From positions 1 through 31,347 of the forward strand of contig CANQFW010000005.1 of the NCBI GenBank assembly GCA_947599995.1: DNA of 31,347 nt, given 5' to 3'. The position numbers and the translations under genes are program-made. The DNA is from an uncultured Clostridia bacterium. GTDB lineage: Bacteria; Bacillota; Clostridia; TANB77; CAG-508. Shown piece after piece: positions 16,301 through 24,455 of the stretch. Each line of letters opens with the position of its first letter. Position 1 is the first letter of the stretch. Under the pieces are notes generated by a model. The model was not told where the DNA came from. It searched no databases and saw only the letters and a program-made list of their open reading frames with translations.

Positions 16301-17761
16301 GGATTTAATGGAGACAAAGAGCCAGATATAGATTTGAATTTTTCTGGAGAGTATCAAGCAAAGGCACATAAATATACGGAAGTTATATTTGGAAAAGGAA
16401 CAACATTTAAAGCAGGAACAGTAGGCACAATTGCTGAAAAAACAGCATTTGGGTATGTAAGAAAATATTATGAAGAAAGGAATATTCCAGTCAGTCAAGC
16501 TGAAATCGCAAGATTATCAGTGGGGTGTACAGGTATTAAAAGGACAACTGGTCAGCATCCAGGAGGAATAATAGTAGTACCAAAGGGTAGAGAAATATAT
16601 GAATTTACACCAGTTCAACATCCAGCCGATGACCCAAATTCAGATATTATAACTACACATTTTGATTACCACTCAATTGACCAAAACCTGCTAAAGCTTG
16701 ACATTCTAGGACATGATGATCCAACTGTTATTAGAATGCTTCAAGATATAACAGGAATAAATCCTACAAAGGTACCGTTAGATGATAAAGCTACTATGTC
16801 TATTTTTAGTTCAACAGAGGCATTAGGAGTAACAAAGGAACAAATAAGATCAGAAGTTGGAAGTTATGGAGTTCCTGAATTTGGAACTAAATTTGTAAGG
16901 GGCATGCTTGTTGATACAAGGCCTACAACATTTGACGAGCTTATACGTATTTCAGGACTATCACATGGTACAGATGTGTGGCTTAATAATGCACAATCAT
17001 TAATTGCAGATGGAACTGTAACATTAAACGAGGCTATATGTTGTCGTGATGATATTATGATTTATCTGATAAAAAAGGGATTGCCGCCAAATCCAGCATT
17101 TAAAATAATGGAAACGGTTCGTAAGGGTAAGGCTTTGAAGGATCCTAAGAAATGGGAAGAATATAAAGAGCTTATGCTTTCACATGATGTACCAGAATGG
17201 TATATTAAATCATGTGAGAAAATAAAGTACATGTTTCCAAAAGCTCATGCTGCAGCATATGTAACAAATGCTTTTAGAATTGCATGGTTTAAGGTACATA
17301 TACCAAAGGCTTATTACGCAGCATTTTTTTCGATAAGAGCTGCAGATAACTTTGATGCTTCCTGTATGATTTATGGAAAAGAGCTAGTAAAAAATAAGAT
17401 GAGGGAAATAGATATGCAAGGGAATACAGCAACTAAAAAAGATCAAGATATGTATCCTGTTTTGGAATTAGTTTTAGAAATGTATGAAAGAGGATTAAAG
17501 TTTTTACCAATAGATTTATATAAATCACATTGGAAGAATTTTATTGTTGAAGATGATGGAATTAGGCCTCCATTTAGTAGTATTCCTGGAATGGGACCTA
17601 TTGCTGCGGAATCTATTTATGAAGCGGCAAGCAAAGGGGAGTTTATGTCCATTGATGAGGTAAGATTAAGAGCTAAAGTTGGAGCTTCTACTATTGACCA
17701 ACTTAGAGAATTTAAGGTTTTAGAAGGAATGCAGGAGAGTAATCAAATTAGCTTCTTTTAA
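13325..17761 (+). CDS. polC: DNA polymerase III, PolC type
   Basis: This 1478-residue catalytic subunit is the replicative polymerase of low-GC Gram-positives. In order: an N-terminal domain, an OB-fold near 265-350, a PHP domain starting at about 370 (ELHMHTQMSQMDAM, later AITDHGV), and an inserted DEDDh 3'-5' proofreading exonuclease at about 456-625 (CVLDLETTGFSP, VAHNASFDMGF, HRALDDVDTTVKVL). A zinc-binding pair CPEC...CPNC lies near 948-975. The palm acidic motif PDIDLNF is near 1000 and a helix-hairpin-helix (IPGMGPIAAESI) near 1420. All catalytic acids of the exonuclease are present. Bacillus PolC is about 1437 residues. The start follows an AGGTG ribosome binding site. Confidence 0.95.
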   Translation: MEKERTIGNIFSDYKTESNIKNATIAQMNLIKKINVLEITLQCGEYIEIKEFWFFEKFLRDRFHLSNVDIKMVYSNDVRINSIEKEWENLICYMIHKYPLMKPMILLKSQIQISVKNINVTMKIRGADFLRARKLDRELERVIKNLFNLDYKVIFTENISAEEEKALEETRQFNQKHAIESALEHMAIGQQIAEEKANIKMQENQKQDDNNQKDSGYVNTKISMAPPPPSPEQSPIEHIEDITPLIYGKNTNIKSNIVNVKDISPEDDIAAISGEILGGTIEEKELKSGKFLISFNVYDGTSTIVCKIFVKPEEKKKIVERLKSARGVKLEGKSGISNFTHEMEILANIVIETDGIKKDVRQDLADVKRVELHMHTQMSQMDAMTSATDLIKRAMKWGWKSIAITDHGVVQAFPEAHKLLGLDNPNMKIIYGVEAYLVPDGSPVVVNDKGQDIDATYCVLDLETTGFSPKTEKITEIGIMKVKNGEVIEEFCEFVNPQKPIPEKVVEVTHITDDMVKDAPTIDVIFPKVLDFIKDSILVAHNASFDMGFLKYVAKELGYEFDFTYVDTLPLARKLFPDIKKHKLGKIAEYLKIKVEVAHRALDDVDTTVKVLGVMMNMLKERGATKVGDIASKCEDQRAKSEEYKKVRPYHAIILAKNYIGLKNLYKLVSLSHLKYFYKKPRILKSLYKQYSEGLLLGSACEAGELYQAIELGKSDEEIEQIANSYDYLEIQPLGNNQFLVRDGIVQDEEALKDINRKIVALGEKLNKLVVATCDVHFMDPQDEVYRRILEAGQGYKDADNQAPLYLRTTNEMLDEFRYLGDEKSYEVVVTNTNKIADMCEQISPISQEKCPPHIPGCEETIKEIAYDKAHELYGENLPDQVQTRLDKELDSIIKNGFSVMYIIAQKLVWKSNEDGYIVGSRGSVGSSFVANMTGITEVNSLPPHYRCPECKYVDFKDYGFQNGFDLPDKLCPNCGHRLDKDGMDIPFETFLGFNGDKEPDIDLNFSGEYQAKAHKYTEVIFGKGTTFKAGTVGTIAEKTAFGYVRKYYEERNIPVSQAEIARLSVGCTGIKRTTGQHPGGIIVVPKGREIYEFTPVQHPADDPNSDIITTHFDYHSIDQNLLKLDILGHDDPTVIRMLQDITGINPTKVPLDDKATMSIFSSTEALGVTKEQIRSEVGSYGVPEFGTKFVRGMLVDTRPTTFDELIRISGLSHGTDVWLNNAQSLIADGTVTLNEAICCRDDIMIYLIKKGLPPNPAFKIMETVRKGKALKDPKKWEEYKELMLSHDVPEWYIKSCEKIKYMFPKAHAAAYVTNAFRIAWFKVHIPKAYYAAFFSIRAADNFDASCMIYGKELVKNKMREIDMQGNTATKKDQDMYPVLELVLEMYERGLKFLPIDLYKSHWKNFIVEDDGIRPPFSSIPGMGPIAAESIYEAASKGEFMSIDEVRLRAKVGASTIDQLREFKVLEGMQESNQISFF

Positions 17762-17827
17762 AGAAAATGAAATACCCTTAAAATTAATTTGACAAAAAAG
17801 AGTTAGATTGTTCGAGAAGGAGAGAGT

Positions 17828-18769
17828 ATGAAGAAAATTAGTATAATAGTGCCTTTTTTTAACGCAGAAAACTATATAGAAAATTGTGTTGAAAAATTAC
17901 TTAGGCAGACCTATAAAAATATAGAAATAGTCTTGGTAAATGACAATTCATCAGATAATTCAGAAAAACTTGTTAGGAAGTATTTACAAAATGAAAAAGT
18001 GAAATATTATAAGATACAAGAAAATACAATAGGAAATTCTAGGGCTAGAAACTTAGGAATAGAAAAATCTACAGGAGATTATTTTATATTTGTTGATGTT
18101 GATGATTATATTGATGAGAATTTACTCTGTAATTTGTCGGAATACACTAATGAGGAATATGACTTAGTAAAATATAAAATGACTTTTGTTTCAGAAAACA
18201 ATGAAATAATAAAAAAAATTAAAGGACCTATTTTTGATGGTTTTACGGGTGAAGAGGCCTTTAATAGATTATGTTTTGAAGATGTACTATTGGATTCCCC
18301 ATGTGTATATTTAATTAAAAAAGAAATTTTTGTAGAGGGAAATTTCAAGTTTAAAGAAAATACATATCATGAAGATTTTGGATTAATCCCACTAGTTATC
18401 TTGAAAGCTAAAAAAGTTGCTTCTTGTGATATATATGGGTATTTCTATATTCAAAGTCAAAACAGTATAATGAGACATGAAAAGAGAAATTTAAAAAAAG
18501 CATATGATAAATTGACTCATTATGATAATATTGTAAATTGTCTAGAAAAAATGAATATTTCAGAAAGAACTAAAGATAATGTTAAGATATACTATACGAA
18601 TAGCATAATAATGAGTTTAAAGGACTTAAATAGTAATGATTCTAAAAATTTTATAAAAGAAATTAAAAAAAGAAAAATGCAAAAAAATATAAAAGTTAGA
18701 AATTTTAAGCAATTGATAAAAAGAATTATTTTTAGTGTAGATATACAGATGTATACTAGGATTAAATAA
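17828..18769 (+). CDS. Family 2 glycosyltransferase
   Basis: This 313-residue GT-A fold enzyme transfers a sugar from a nucleotide donor to an envelope glycan. The start KISIIVPFFNAENYIENCVEKLL, VNDNSSDNS, the loop NSRARNLGIEKSTGDYFIFV and the metal-binding DVDDYID (about 96-102) are standard GT2 features. A later DFGLIPLVILKAKKV matches the common EDFGL-type acceptor motif. There is no membrane helix. It lies 66 bases after polC and is followed by a strong terminator, so it may be read together with polC. Donor and acceptor are unknown. Confidence 0.85.
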   Translation: MKKISIIVPFFNAENYIENCVEKLLRQTYKNIEIVLVNDNSSDNSEKLVRKYLQNEKVKYYKIQENTIGNSRARNLGIEKSTGDYFIFVDVDDYIDENLLCNLSEYTNEEYDLVKYKMTFVSENNEIIKKIKGPIFDGFTGEEAFNRLCFEDVLLDSPCVYLIKKEIFVEGNFKFKENTYHEDFGLIPLVILKAKKVASCDIYGYFYIQSQNSIMRHEKRNLKKAYDKLTHYDNIVNCLEKMNISERTKDNVKIYYTNSIIMSLKDLNSNDSKNFIKEIKKRKMQKNIKVRNFKQLIKRIIFSVDIQMYTRIK

Positions 18770-18789
18770 AAATATATTTTAAATATCAA

Positions 18790-18845
18790 AAAATAGAGAA
18801 TATATCTCCAGCAATAAGGTAATATATTCTCTATTTTATTATTTT
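18790..18845 (+). terminator. Strong terminator after the glycosyltransferase
   Basis: A perfect 16-bp stem, AAAATAGAGAATATAT (18790-18805) with ATATATTCTCTATTTT (18822-18837), is followed by ATTATTTT. It separates the two glycosyltransferase genes. Confidence 0.85.
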
Positions 18846-18852
18846 ACTATTA

Positions 18853-18881
18853 TTGACAAAAAAAAAAACTATATATATAAT
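18853..18881 (+). promoter_or_regulatory. Consensus sigma-A promoter of the fused glycosyltransferase
   Basis: TTGACA (18853-18858), 17 bases that include a run of ten A, TATAAT (18876-18881). Both hexamers are perfect, so expression should be strong and constitutive unless repressed. Confidence 0.85.
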
Positions 18882-18921
18882 TTAAAAAAATACTAATAGA
18901 GTAAACAGGAAGGAAAAAAGG

Positions 18922-21312
18922 ATGCCAAAGGTAAGTGTTATAGTTCCAGCATATAATGTCGAAGAATATGTGGAAAAATGTTTAGAGTCTTTAATTAATC
19001 AGACTTTAGATAGTATGGAAATAATAGTAGTAAATGATGGCTCAAAAGATAAAACTAAACAAAAAATATTACAGTTTTGTCAAAAGTATCCAGATAAAAT
19101 AAAATATTTAGAAAAGGAAAATGGAGGATTGTCTTCTGCAAGGAATTTTGGGATGCCATATGCAACAGGAGAATATATTGCTTTTTTAGATTCAGATGAT
19201 TATGTGGAAAAAAACATGTATAAAGAAATGTATGAAGAAGCAAAAAGAAATGACTGTGATATGGTAGAGTGTGATTTTTTGTGGGAATATCCAAATAAGA
19301 TTAAAGAGGACCATGGGACTTTAGTACAAAATAAAAAAGAGTTAATAGCTAAAAACAGAGTGGTTGCATGGAATAAGCTAATTAAGAGAGAAACTTTAGA
19401 AAACGCTAAAATTGAGTTCCCAATAGGACTTAGGTATGAAGATGTTGAATTCTTCTATAAATTAGTGCCATATTTAAATAAGGTATCATTAGTAAATAAA
19501 TGCTTTATACATTATGTTCAAAGAGAAAATTCAATTGTAAATACTCAAAATAGCAGAACAAAAGAGATTTTCGATGTTCTAGATAATGTAATAAAATACT
19601 ATAAAGAAAAAGAATTATTCGATGAATATAAAAAGGAACTTGAATATATTTATACCAGATTTCTACTTTGCAGTTCGTTAAAAAGAATGCTTAAAATAGA
19701 AGATAAAAAAGAAAGAAGAAATGCTCTAAGGCAAACATGGGAGAATCTAAACAAAAATTTCCCTAATTGGGAAAAAAATAGGATTTTAAAGGAAGATAGA
19801 AGTTTAAAAAATACCTATATTAATATAATTGGAATTTTAAAAAGATTTAATTTGATAAAAATTAGAAATAACGAGGAAGGTGTAAAAGATAAAGAGCGTA
19901 AAAAAATAGATGGAAATTTTGCACAACATTTAATAGGGTTATTTATTATTTTAAGCCCAATATTGGACATAACAAGTTTTATATTTAGAAAAAAATTTAA
20001 TACTAATTGGTCTCCTGCAACAATATTAAGGCCTATTATACCATGTCTAATATTTATTTATTTATTTTTAAAACAAAATAAAAAAAAGAGGATTATATTA
20101 ATTTCATCACTTTATTGCATTTATGCTATCATACATATGTTTATATTTAAAAAATTATGGACACAAAGTGCATATGGAGGAATGGTAAATGAGTTACAAT
20201 ATGTGGTAAATTATACTTTTATGATACTTGTGTTATATGTATTTTATGAGGTTTTTAAAGAAAAAGATGTAAAGATTTTAAAAAGATCTATCATGTATTC
20301 GATTCTAATTTATGTATGTTCAATATTTATCGCAATATTAACAAAGACATCATCTAGTACATATATAGAAGGAATTGGGTATAAAGGATGGTTTGAATCA
20401 GGGAATAGTTTATGTGCTACAATTTGTATATCATTATGTATTATACTTACTATTAATAAAAATAATAAGATAGCATTATCTGCAATAATAACTTTTATTA
20501 TATCGGCAATATATTTGGTGATATTTTCTGGAACTAGGACAGGCGTTTTGGGCGTAATAATAGTTGGGGCAACGTACATTATAACAATGGCATCTAGATT
20601 AATTTATAATAAGGGAAAAATCAGTAAAAAAAGAGTATTAATTGCACTTGCAATTTTTTGCATGGTAATCCTAATTATTGTAATATCTGGAATGCAAGTT
20701 CTTAAGAGAAGACAGGAACTTAAAGAAAATGAGTATATGAATGTGGACCCAGATACAGGTATAGTAAGAAATGTATCTGGAGATATATTATCACTATATA
20801 AGCAAATTCAAAATGGTGAGATTACTGAACAATATATGACAAAGGAAACTCAAAAATCAATTTGTGAACTATATGATTACGCTAAAAGAACACACTTATC
20901 TAATGTAAATTTAAGAAAACAGCAATTGATATATAATCTATTTTTGGTTAAAAATCAAAAAAGTATATTACTAGTTCTATTTGGAAATGGATATAAGACA
21001 CAATTTAGAGAACTTGTTATGGAGATGGAAGTGCCTGCGATAATATGCAATTTCGGATTAGTAGGTTTTATGCTTTATCTTGGACCGTTTATATTTATTT
21101 GGGTTTATGAATTATACAAGTTAGTTAAAAATAAAAAATTTGAACAAGAAAAGATTATGCATATCACTGGATTGAGTTTAGGATTAGCTTTATCCACTTT
21201 AGCAGGGTATACGTTTTTTAATCAATCAAGTATGATTATAATGTGTTCAATATGCATTCTTGTGTTAAATAGGGACAACAAGTTAAATATTCGTACTAAT
21301 ATAGGTCGTTAA
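18922..21312 (+). CDS. Glycosyltransferase fused to O-antigen-ligase-like membrane domain
   Basis: The 796-residue fusion begins with a GT2 domain at about 1-320 (KVSVIVPAYNVEEYVEKCLE, VVNDGSKDKT, GGLSSARNFGMPYATGEYIA, DSDDYVE). From about 335 the protein is hydrophobic with about ten helices (for example LIGLFIILSPILDITSFIF). It has the FSGTRTGVLGVIIVGA segment and a large outer loop near 590-680, as in Wzy/WaaL-type O-antigen ligases and polymerases. Together these parts could add a sugar and then polymerise or transfer a surface glycan. Two single-domain genes would normally do this. Its own promoter and the upstream terminator isolate it. No other polysaccharide genes are adjacent; a SpoVB-type flippase lies 8 kb away. 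Confidence 0.75.
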   Translation: MPKVSVIVPAYNVEEYVEKCLESLINQTLDSMEIIVVNDGSKDKTKQKILQFCQKYPDKIKYLEKENGGLSSARNFGMPYATGEYIAFLDSDDYVEKNMYKEMYEEAKRNDCDMVECDFLWEYPNKIKEDHGTLVQNKKELIAKNRVVAWNKLIKRETLENAKIEFPIGLRYEDVEFFYKLVPYLNKVSLVNKCFIHYVQRENSIVNTQNSRTKEIFDVLDNVIKYYKEKELFDEYKKELEYIYTRFLLCSSLKRMLKIEDKKERRNALRQTWENLNKNFPNWEKNRILKEDRSLKNTYINIIGILKRFNLIKIRNNEEGVKDKERKKIDGNFAQHLIGLFIILSPILDITSFIFRKKFNTNWSPATILRPIIPCLIFIYLFLKQNKKKRIILISSLYCIYAIIHMFIFKKLWTQSAYGGMVNELQYVVNYTFMILVLYVFYEVFKEKDVKILKRSIMYSILIYVCSIFIAILTKTSSSTYIEGIGYKGWFESGNSLCATICISLCIILTINKNNKIALSAIITFIISAIYLVIFSGTRTGVLGVIIVGATYIITMASRLIYNKGKISKKRVLIALAIFCMVILIIVISGMQVLKRRQELKENEYMNVDPDTGIVRNVSGDILSLYKQIQNGEITEQYMTKETQKSICELYDYAKRTHLSNVNLRKQQLIYNLFLVKNQKSILLVLFGNGYKTQFRELVMEMEVPAIICNFGLVGFMLYLGPFIFIWVYELYKLVKNKKFEQEKIMHITGLSLGLALSTLAGYTFFNQSSMIIMCSICILVLNRDNKLNIRTNIGR

Positions 21313-21340
21313 ACATTCTGTAATAATACTTTATAAAAAT

Positions 21341-21361
21341 ACAAAATTTTGTTTGACAAAC
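21341..21361. promoter_or_regulatory. Palindromes overlapping the lexA -35 box
   Basis: ACAAAATTTTGT (21341-21352) is a perfect palindrome, and GTTTGACAAAC (21351-21361) is a second one spanning the TTGACA. Their position fits an operator, possibly for autoregulation. No canonical GAACNNNNGTTC SOS box is seen. Confidence 0.35.
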
Positions 21362-21381
21362 AAAAAAAGATATGATATTAT
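21353..21381 (+). promoter_or_regulatory. Promoter of the lexA operon
   Basis: TTGACA (21353-21358), 17 bases, TATTAT (21376-21381), followed by a GGAGGAGG ribosome binding site ahead of the ATG at 21408. Confidence 0.8.
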
Positions 21382-21407
21382 GTTGAAAAAAATAGGAGGA
21401 GGATTTT

Positions 21408-22070
21408 ATGCCAAGAAAAACATCAGATTTAAATAAAAGAGAAAAGGCAATATTAAAATTTATAGAAAAACAGGTTCTAGAAGAAGGATACCCACCATCA
21501 GTAAGAGAAATTGGAAAAGCGGTAGGACTTAATTCAACAGCTACAGTACATGGATACCTAGCAAAATTGAAAGAAAAAGGATATATAAAAAAAGAAGATA
21601 AAAAAGGAAGAACATTGAAACTATTAAAGGGTAGTACAGGAGAACCTGTGGGAAATATAGCTACTTCTTCAGCTAAAGACTTTTACACACAAAAAGAACT
21701 AATTGAAGTGCCATTAGTAGGAAAAATAACAGCAGGAGAACCAATTTTGGCAGTAGAAAATGTATCTGACACATTCCCAATTCCTATAGATTTTGTAGGA
21801 AGCTCAGACTGTTTTATGCTAACTGTAAGAGGAGAAAGTATGATACAAGCAGGCATTTTAGATGGCGATTATATTTTAGTAAGAAAACAAAATAATGCAA
21901 TAAATGGAGAAATAGTAGTTGCATTAATAGAAGATGAAGCAACTGTAAAAACATTTTATAAAGAAAAAGATCATATAAGATTGCAACCACAAAATCCTAC
22001 AATGGAGCCAATAATAGTACCAAATTGTAAAATCTTGGGGAAGGTAGTTGGTGTATTTAGAAAAATGTAG
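21408..22070 (+). CDS. lexA: LexA SOS repressor
   Basis: This 220-residue repressor controls DNA-damage response genes. The N-terminal winged helix domain (KREKAILKFIEKQVLEEGYP, then SVREIGKAVGLNSTATVHGY) binds operators. The C-terminal S24 protease domain cleaves itself at Ala109-Gly110 (ITAGEP) when RecA is activated. The catalytic Ser144 (GESMIQAG) and Lys181 (ATVKTFY) are present. It is slightly longer than Bacillus LexA (205) through the linker. The next gene begins 18 bases downstream, so lexA probably heads an operon with an envelope protein and mltG. No classical SOS box is visible in front of it. Confidence 0.95.
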   Translation: MPRKTSDLNKREKAILKFIEKQVLEEGYPPSVREIGKAVGLNSTATVHGYLAKLKEKGYIKKEDKKGRTLKLLKGSTGEPVGNIATSSAKDFYTQKELIEVPLVGKITAGEPILAVENVSDTFPIPIDFVGSSDCFMLTVRGESMIQAGILDGDYILVRKQNNAINGEIVVALIEDEATVKTFYKEKDHIRLQPQNPTMEPIIVPNCKILGKVVGVFRKM

Positions 22071-22088
22071 TTTAGGGAGAAAATAAGA

Positions 22089-23033
22089 ATGACTAAACAT
22101 AAAAAGAAGGATAAAGTTAAACATAAAAAAAAACTAAAAGCAATTAAATTTATAAGAAATATAGTTATAGTAGTAATATTATTGTTAATTGTAATAAATG
22201 TTTCGTCTAAGAAAAAAAATACAGAAATATCATTAATATTAAATAATGAAGAAGTAACACAACATTTATCGAATCAATTATTTAATGTAGATGAAGTAAT
22301 TTATATGTGTTTAGAGGATGTATTAAAATATATCGATAAAACAATATATATAGAAAATGATAATCTTATAATAACTACAAGTAGTAAGAAATTGGCAAGT
22401 TTAGAAATAGGGAAAAATGAAATTACAATAAATGGATCAAAAAAGTCAATCATAGCAGGGCCAATAAAAATGAATGAAAAAATATTTCTTCCAATATCGG
22501 AATTGGAAAGTGTTTATGATATTAATTTTAACTATTTTAAATCTTCAAATATTGCAATAATTGAAGATTTATCTACAAAGAAAACAGTTGCAACGGCAAA
22601 GAAAAGATTAAACGTTAAGAAAGAAAAAAGCCTATTTTCAAAAATTCTTACGAAGGTAAAGAAAGATGACATTGTAGTGTACATATCTGAAGAAGGAAAT
22701 TGGTCAAAAGTAATGACTAAAGAAGGATACATAGGATATGTGAAAACAAAAAAATTAACTAATATAGTAGACGAAAGAGAAGAGCTTAATGTTAAAGAAA
22801 ATATTACTAACAGTGAATTTATTGAAAAAGACATAACTAATAAAGATATATCGAATTTTGCAAAAAGAGAAGAATTAATAAGGAATATATTTACAGAAGC
22901 AATAGAGAATGATAAAATGCAAATAAGAGTTATTTGTAAGGGTCAAGATGAAAATTTTAAAAGATTAGAAATAGAGGCTAAGCCTGTGTTCAATGAATGT
23001 GGGATAAATAGCGAATTCATAAAAATACAATAA
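22089..23033 (+). CDS. Membrane-anchored stalk (Cu amine oxidase N-like) and SH3b protein
   Basis: This 314-residue protein starts with a very basic N-terminus and one membrane helix (residues 24-39, IRNIVIVVILLLIVIN). It continues with a domain resembling the copper-amine-oxidase N-terminal 'stalk' fold (about 45-160; NEKIFLPISELESVYDINFN), which despite its name has no enzyme function. An SH3b-like segment follows at about 170-225 (LNVKKEKSL ... NWSKVMTKEGYIGYVKTKKL). Such proteins bind or sense the cell wall. It sits between lexA (18-base gap) and mltG (14-base gap), so a cell-wall role connected with MltG is reasonable. The domain calls are by pattern. Confidence 0.65.
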   Translation: MTKHKKKDKVKHKKKLKAIKFIRNIVIVVILLLIVINVSSKKKNTEISLILNNEEVTQHLSNQLFNVDEVIYMCLEDVLKYIDKTIYIENDNLIITTSSKKLASLEIGKNEITINGSKKSIIAGPIKMNEKIFLPISELESVYDINFNYFKSSNIAIIEDLSTKKTVATAKKRLNVKKEKSLFSKILTKVKKDDIVVYISEEGNWSKVMTKEGYIGYVKTKKLTNIVDEREELNVKENITNSEFIEKDITNKDISNFAKREELIRNIFTEAIENDKMQIRVICKGQDENFKRLEIEAKPVFNECGINSEFIKIQ

Positions 23034-23047
23034 AACAGAGGAGAAAT

Positions 23048-24130
23048 ATGAAGGAAAAAAAATATATAATTATATTAATATTAGGAATAGTACTTATATT
23101 TGGAGCAGTATTCGGATTGGTTGTATGGTTTAACAATATGACAGAGCCAGTAGATGAAGCGTCTACTGAAAAAAAGGAAGTAGAAATTGAACAAGGGATG
23201 AGCACAGTAAAAATAATTAGCAAGTTGAAGGAAGAAAATTTGATAAAGGATGAGTTTGTAACGAAAATATTTATCAGATTAAATAATGTCACAAATTTGC
23301 AAGCAGGAAGGTATGAATTAAGTCCATCAATGAACTTAGAAGAAGTTTTAGGAACAATATCAAAAGGAAATGTAATTAAAGATGATGTTACAATGACCTT
23401 TTTAGAAGGAAAAAACATGAGGTGGATTGCTAAATATATTGAATCTGAAACATCAAATTCAGCAGATGATGTTTTTGACTTACTTGAGGATAAGGAATAT
23501 ATTTCAAAATTAATAGAAGAATATTGGTTCCTAACGGATGAAATCCAAGATGAAAATATATATTATCCTTTAGAAGGATATTTATATCCCGAAACATATA
23601 CTTTTAAGAATAAAGATGTAACAGTAGAAGAAATTTTTAAGGTATTATTAGATGAAACGGATACTATATTAACCAAATATAAAAAATATATTGAAAAGAG
23701 TAAATACAGTGTTCATGAAATATTATCTATGGCATCTATTGTTGAACTTGAGGGAAATGATGTAGAAAGTAGGAGAGGAATCGCAAGGGTTATACAAAAT
23801 AGATTAGAAAAAAATATGCCTTTAGGTAGCGATGTGACAACATATTATGCTATAAAGGTAGATATGGGAGAAAGAAATTTATATTCTAAAGAAATAAACG
23901 AATCCAATCCATATAATACACGTGGACCAAATATGAATGGAAAATTACCAGTAGGACCAATTTCAACTGTTTCAGAAGAATCTATAAAGTCTGTTTTAGG
24001 ACCAGCTAAGAATGATTATTTATACTTTGTTGCTGATAAAAATAAAAAAATTTACTTTTCTCTAACTTATTCGGAACAACAGAATGTTATTAATAAATTG
24101 AAAAAACAGGGGTTGTGGTTTGAATATTAA
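23048..24130 (+). CDS. mltG: Endolytic transglycosylase MltG
   Basis: This 360-residue protein is a membrane-anchored lytic transglycosylase that cuts nascent peptidoglycan strands and sets their length. One membrane helix at residues 6-27 (IILILGIVLIFGAVFGLVVW) is followed by a LysM-like domain (IEQGMSTVKIISKLKEENLI) and the YceG catalytic domain. The domain carries YPLEGYLYPETYTF and the signature SMASIVELEGNDVESRRGIA; Glu233 is the expected catalytic acid. PLGSDVTTYYAI and NTRGPNMNGKLPVGPIS are also typical. It is the last gene of the lexA operon, and a strong terminator follows. Confidence 0.92.
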   Translation: MKEKKYIIILILGIVLIFGAVFGLVVWFNNMTEPVDEASTEKKEVEIEQGMSTVKIISKLKEENLIKDEFVTKIFIRLNNVTNLQAGRYELSPSMNLEEVLGTISKGNVIKDDVTMTFLEGKNMRWIAKYIESETSNSADDVFDLLEDKEYISKLIEEYWFLTDEIQDENIYYPLEGYLYPETYTFKNKDVTVEEIFKVLLDETDTILTKYKKYIEKSKYSVHEILSMASIVELEGNDVESRRGIARVIQNRLEKNMPLGSDVTTYYAIKVDMGERNLYSKEINESNPYNTRGPNMNGKLPVGPISTVSEESIKSVLGPAKNDYLYFVADKNKKIYFSLTYSEQQNVINKLKKQGLWFEY

Positions 24131-24136
24131 CTTTTT

Positions 24137-24178
24137 CATTGCTTTATCTTTACTACGGAGATGAAGCGATGTTTTTTT
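24137..24178 (+). terminator. Terminator of the lexA-mltG operon
   Basis: CATTGCTTTATCT (24137-24149) pairs with AGATGAAGCGATG (24159-24171) through about 13 pairs including two G-U. Seven T follow. Confidence 0.85.
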
Positions 24179-24292
24179 ATCATTTTATAGAAAATAGGAA
24201 AATAAAAAAAGCAAAAATAGTTTATTTTGAACTGCTCTACACTTAAAACAACGGTAATATTAAAACTTATGTCAAAAATTTCACAAATTGTA

Positions 24293-24321
24293 TTGCAAAA
24301 TATTCAATTATATGATAGAAT
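24293..24321 (+). promoter_or_regulatory. Promoter of rpsB-tsf
   Basis: TTGCAA (24293-24298), 17 bases, TAGAAT (24316-24321). The start is predicted near 24328, about 128 bases ahead of rpsB. Confidence 0.6.
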
Positions 24322-24327
24322 ATTTTA

Positions 24328-24455
24328 CGTTAATTTAGGTAGAAAATTATGCTACCAACAAACACATAAAGGGAGTTTAAAAAGGAGTGCCTATAAATTA
24401 GGTCTTAATAAATGTAGAACTTTATGGAAGCAAAAACAAAAAGGAGGAATAAAAA
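24328..24455 (+). other. rpsB 5' leader with small hairpins
   Basis: The leader holds GGTAG/CTACC (24338-24342 with 24352-24356), a second ribosome-binding-site-like AAAGGAGTG at about 24380 beside CCTA/TAGG, and then the true GGAGG. Ribosomal-protein leaders often serve in autoregulation, and S2 control would fit, but I do not recognise a known motif. The stretch 24179-24292 holds nothing clear. Confidence 0.35.

Noticed and set aside
13325..17761. Considering PolC and its proofreading segment as two genes.
   Set aside because: The exonuclease inserted in the PHP domain is normal for PolC, and the frame is continuous.
23017..23418. A 133-codon - strand ORF.
   Set aside because: It overlaps the start of mltG antisense and has no independent signals.
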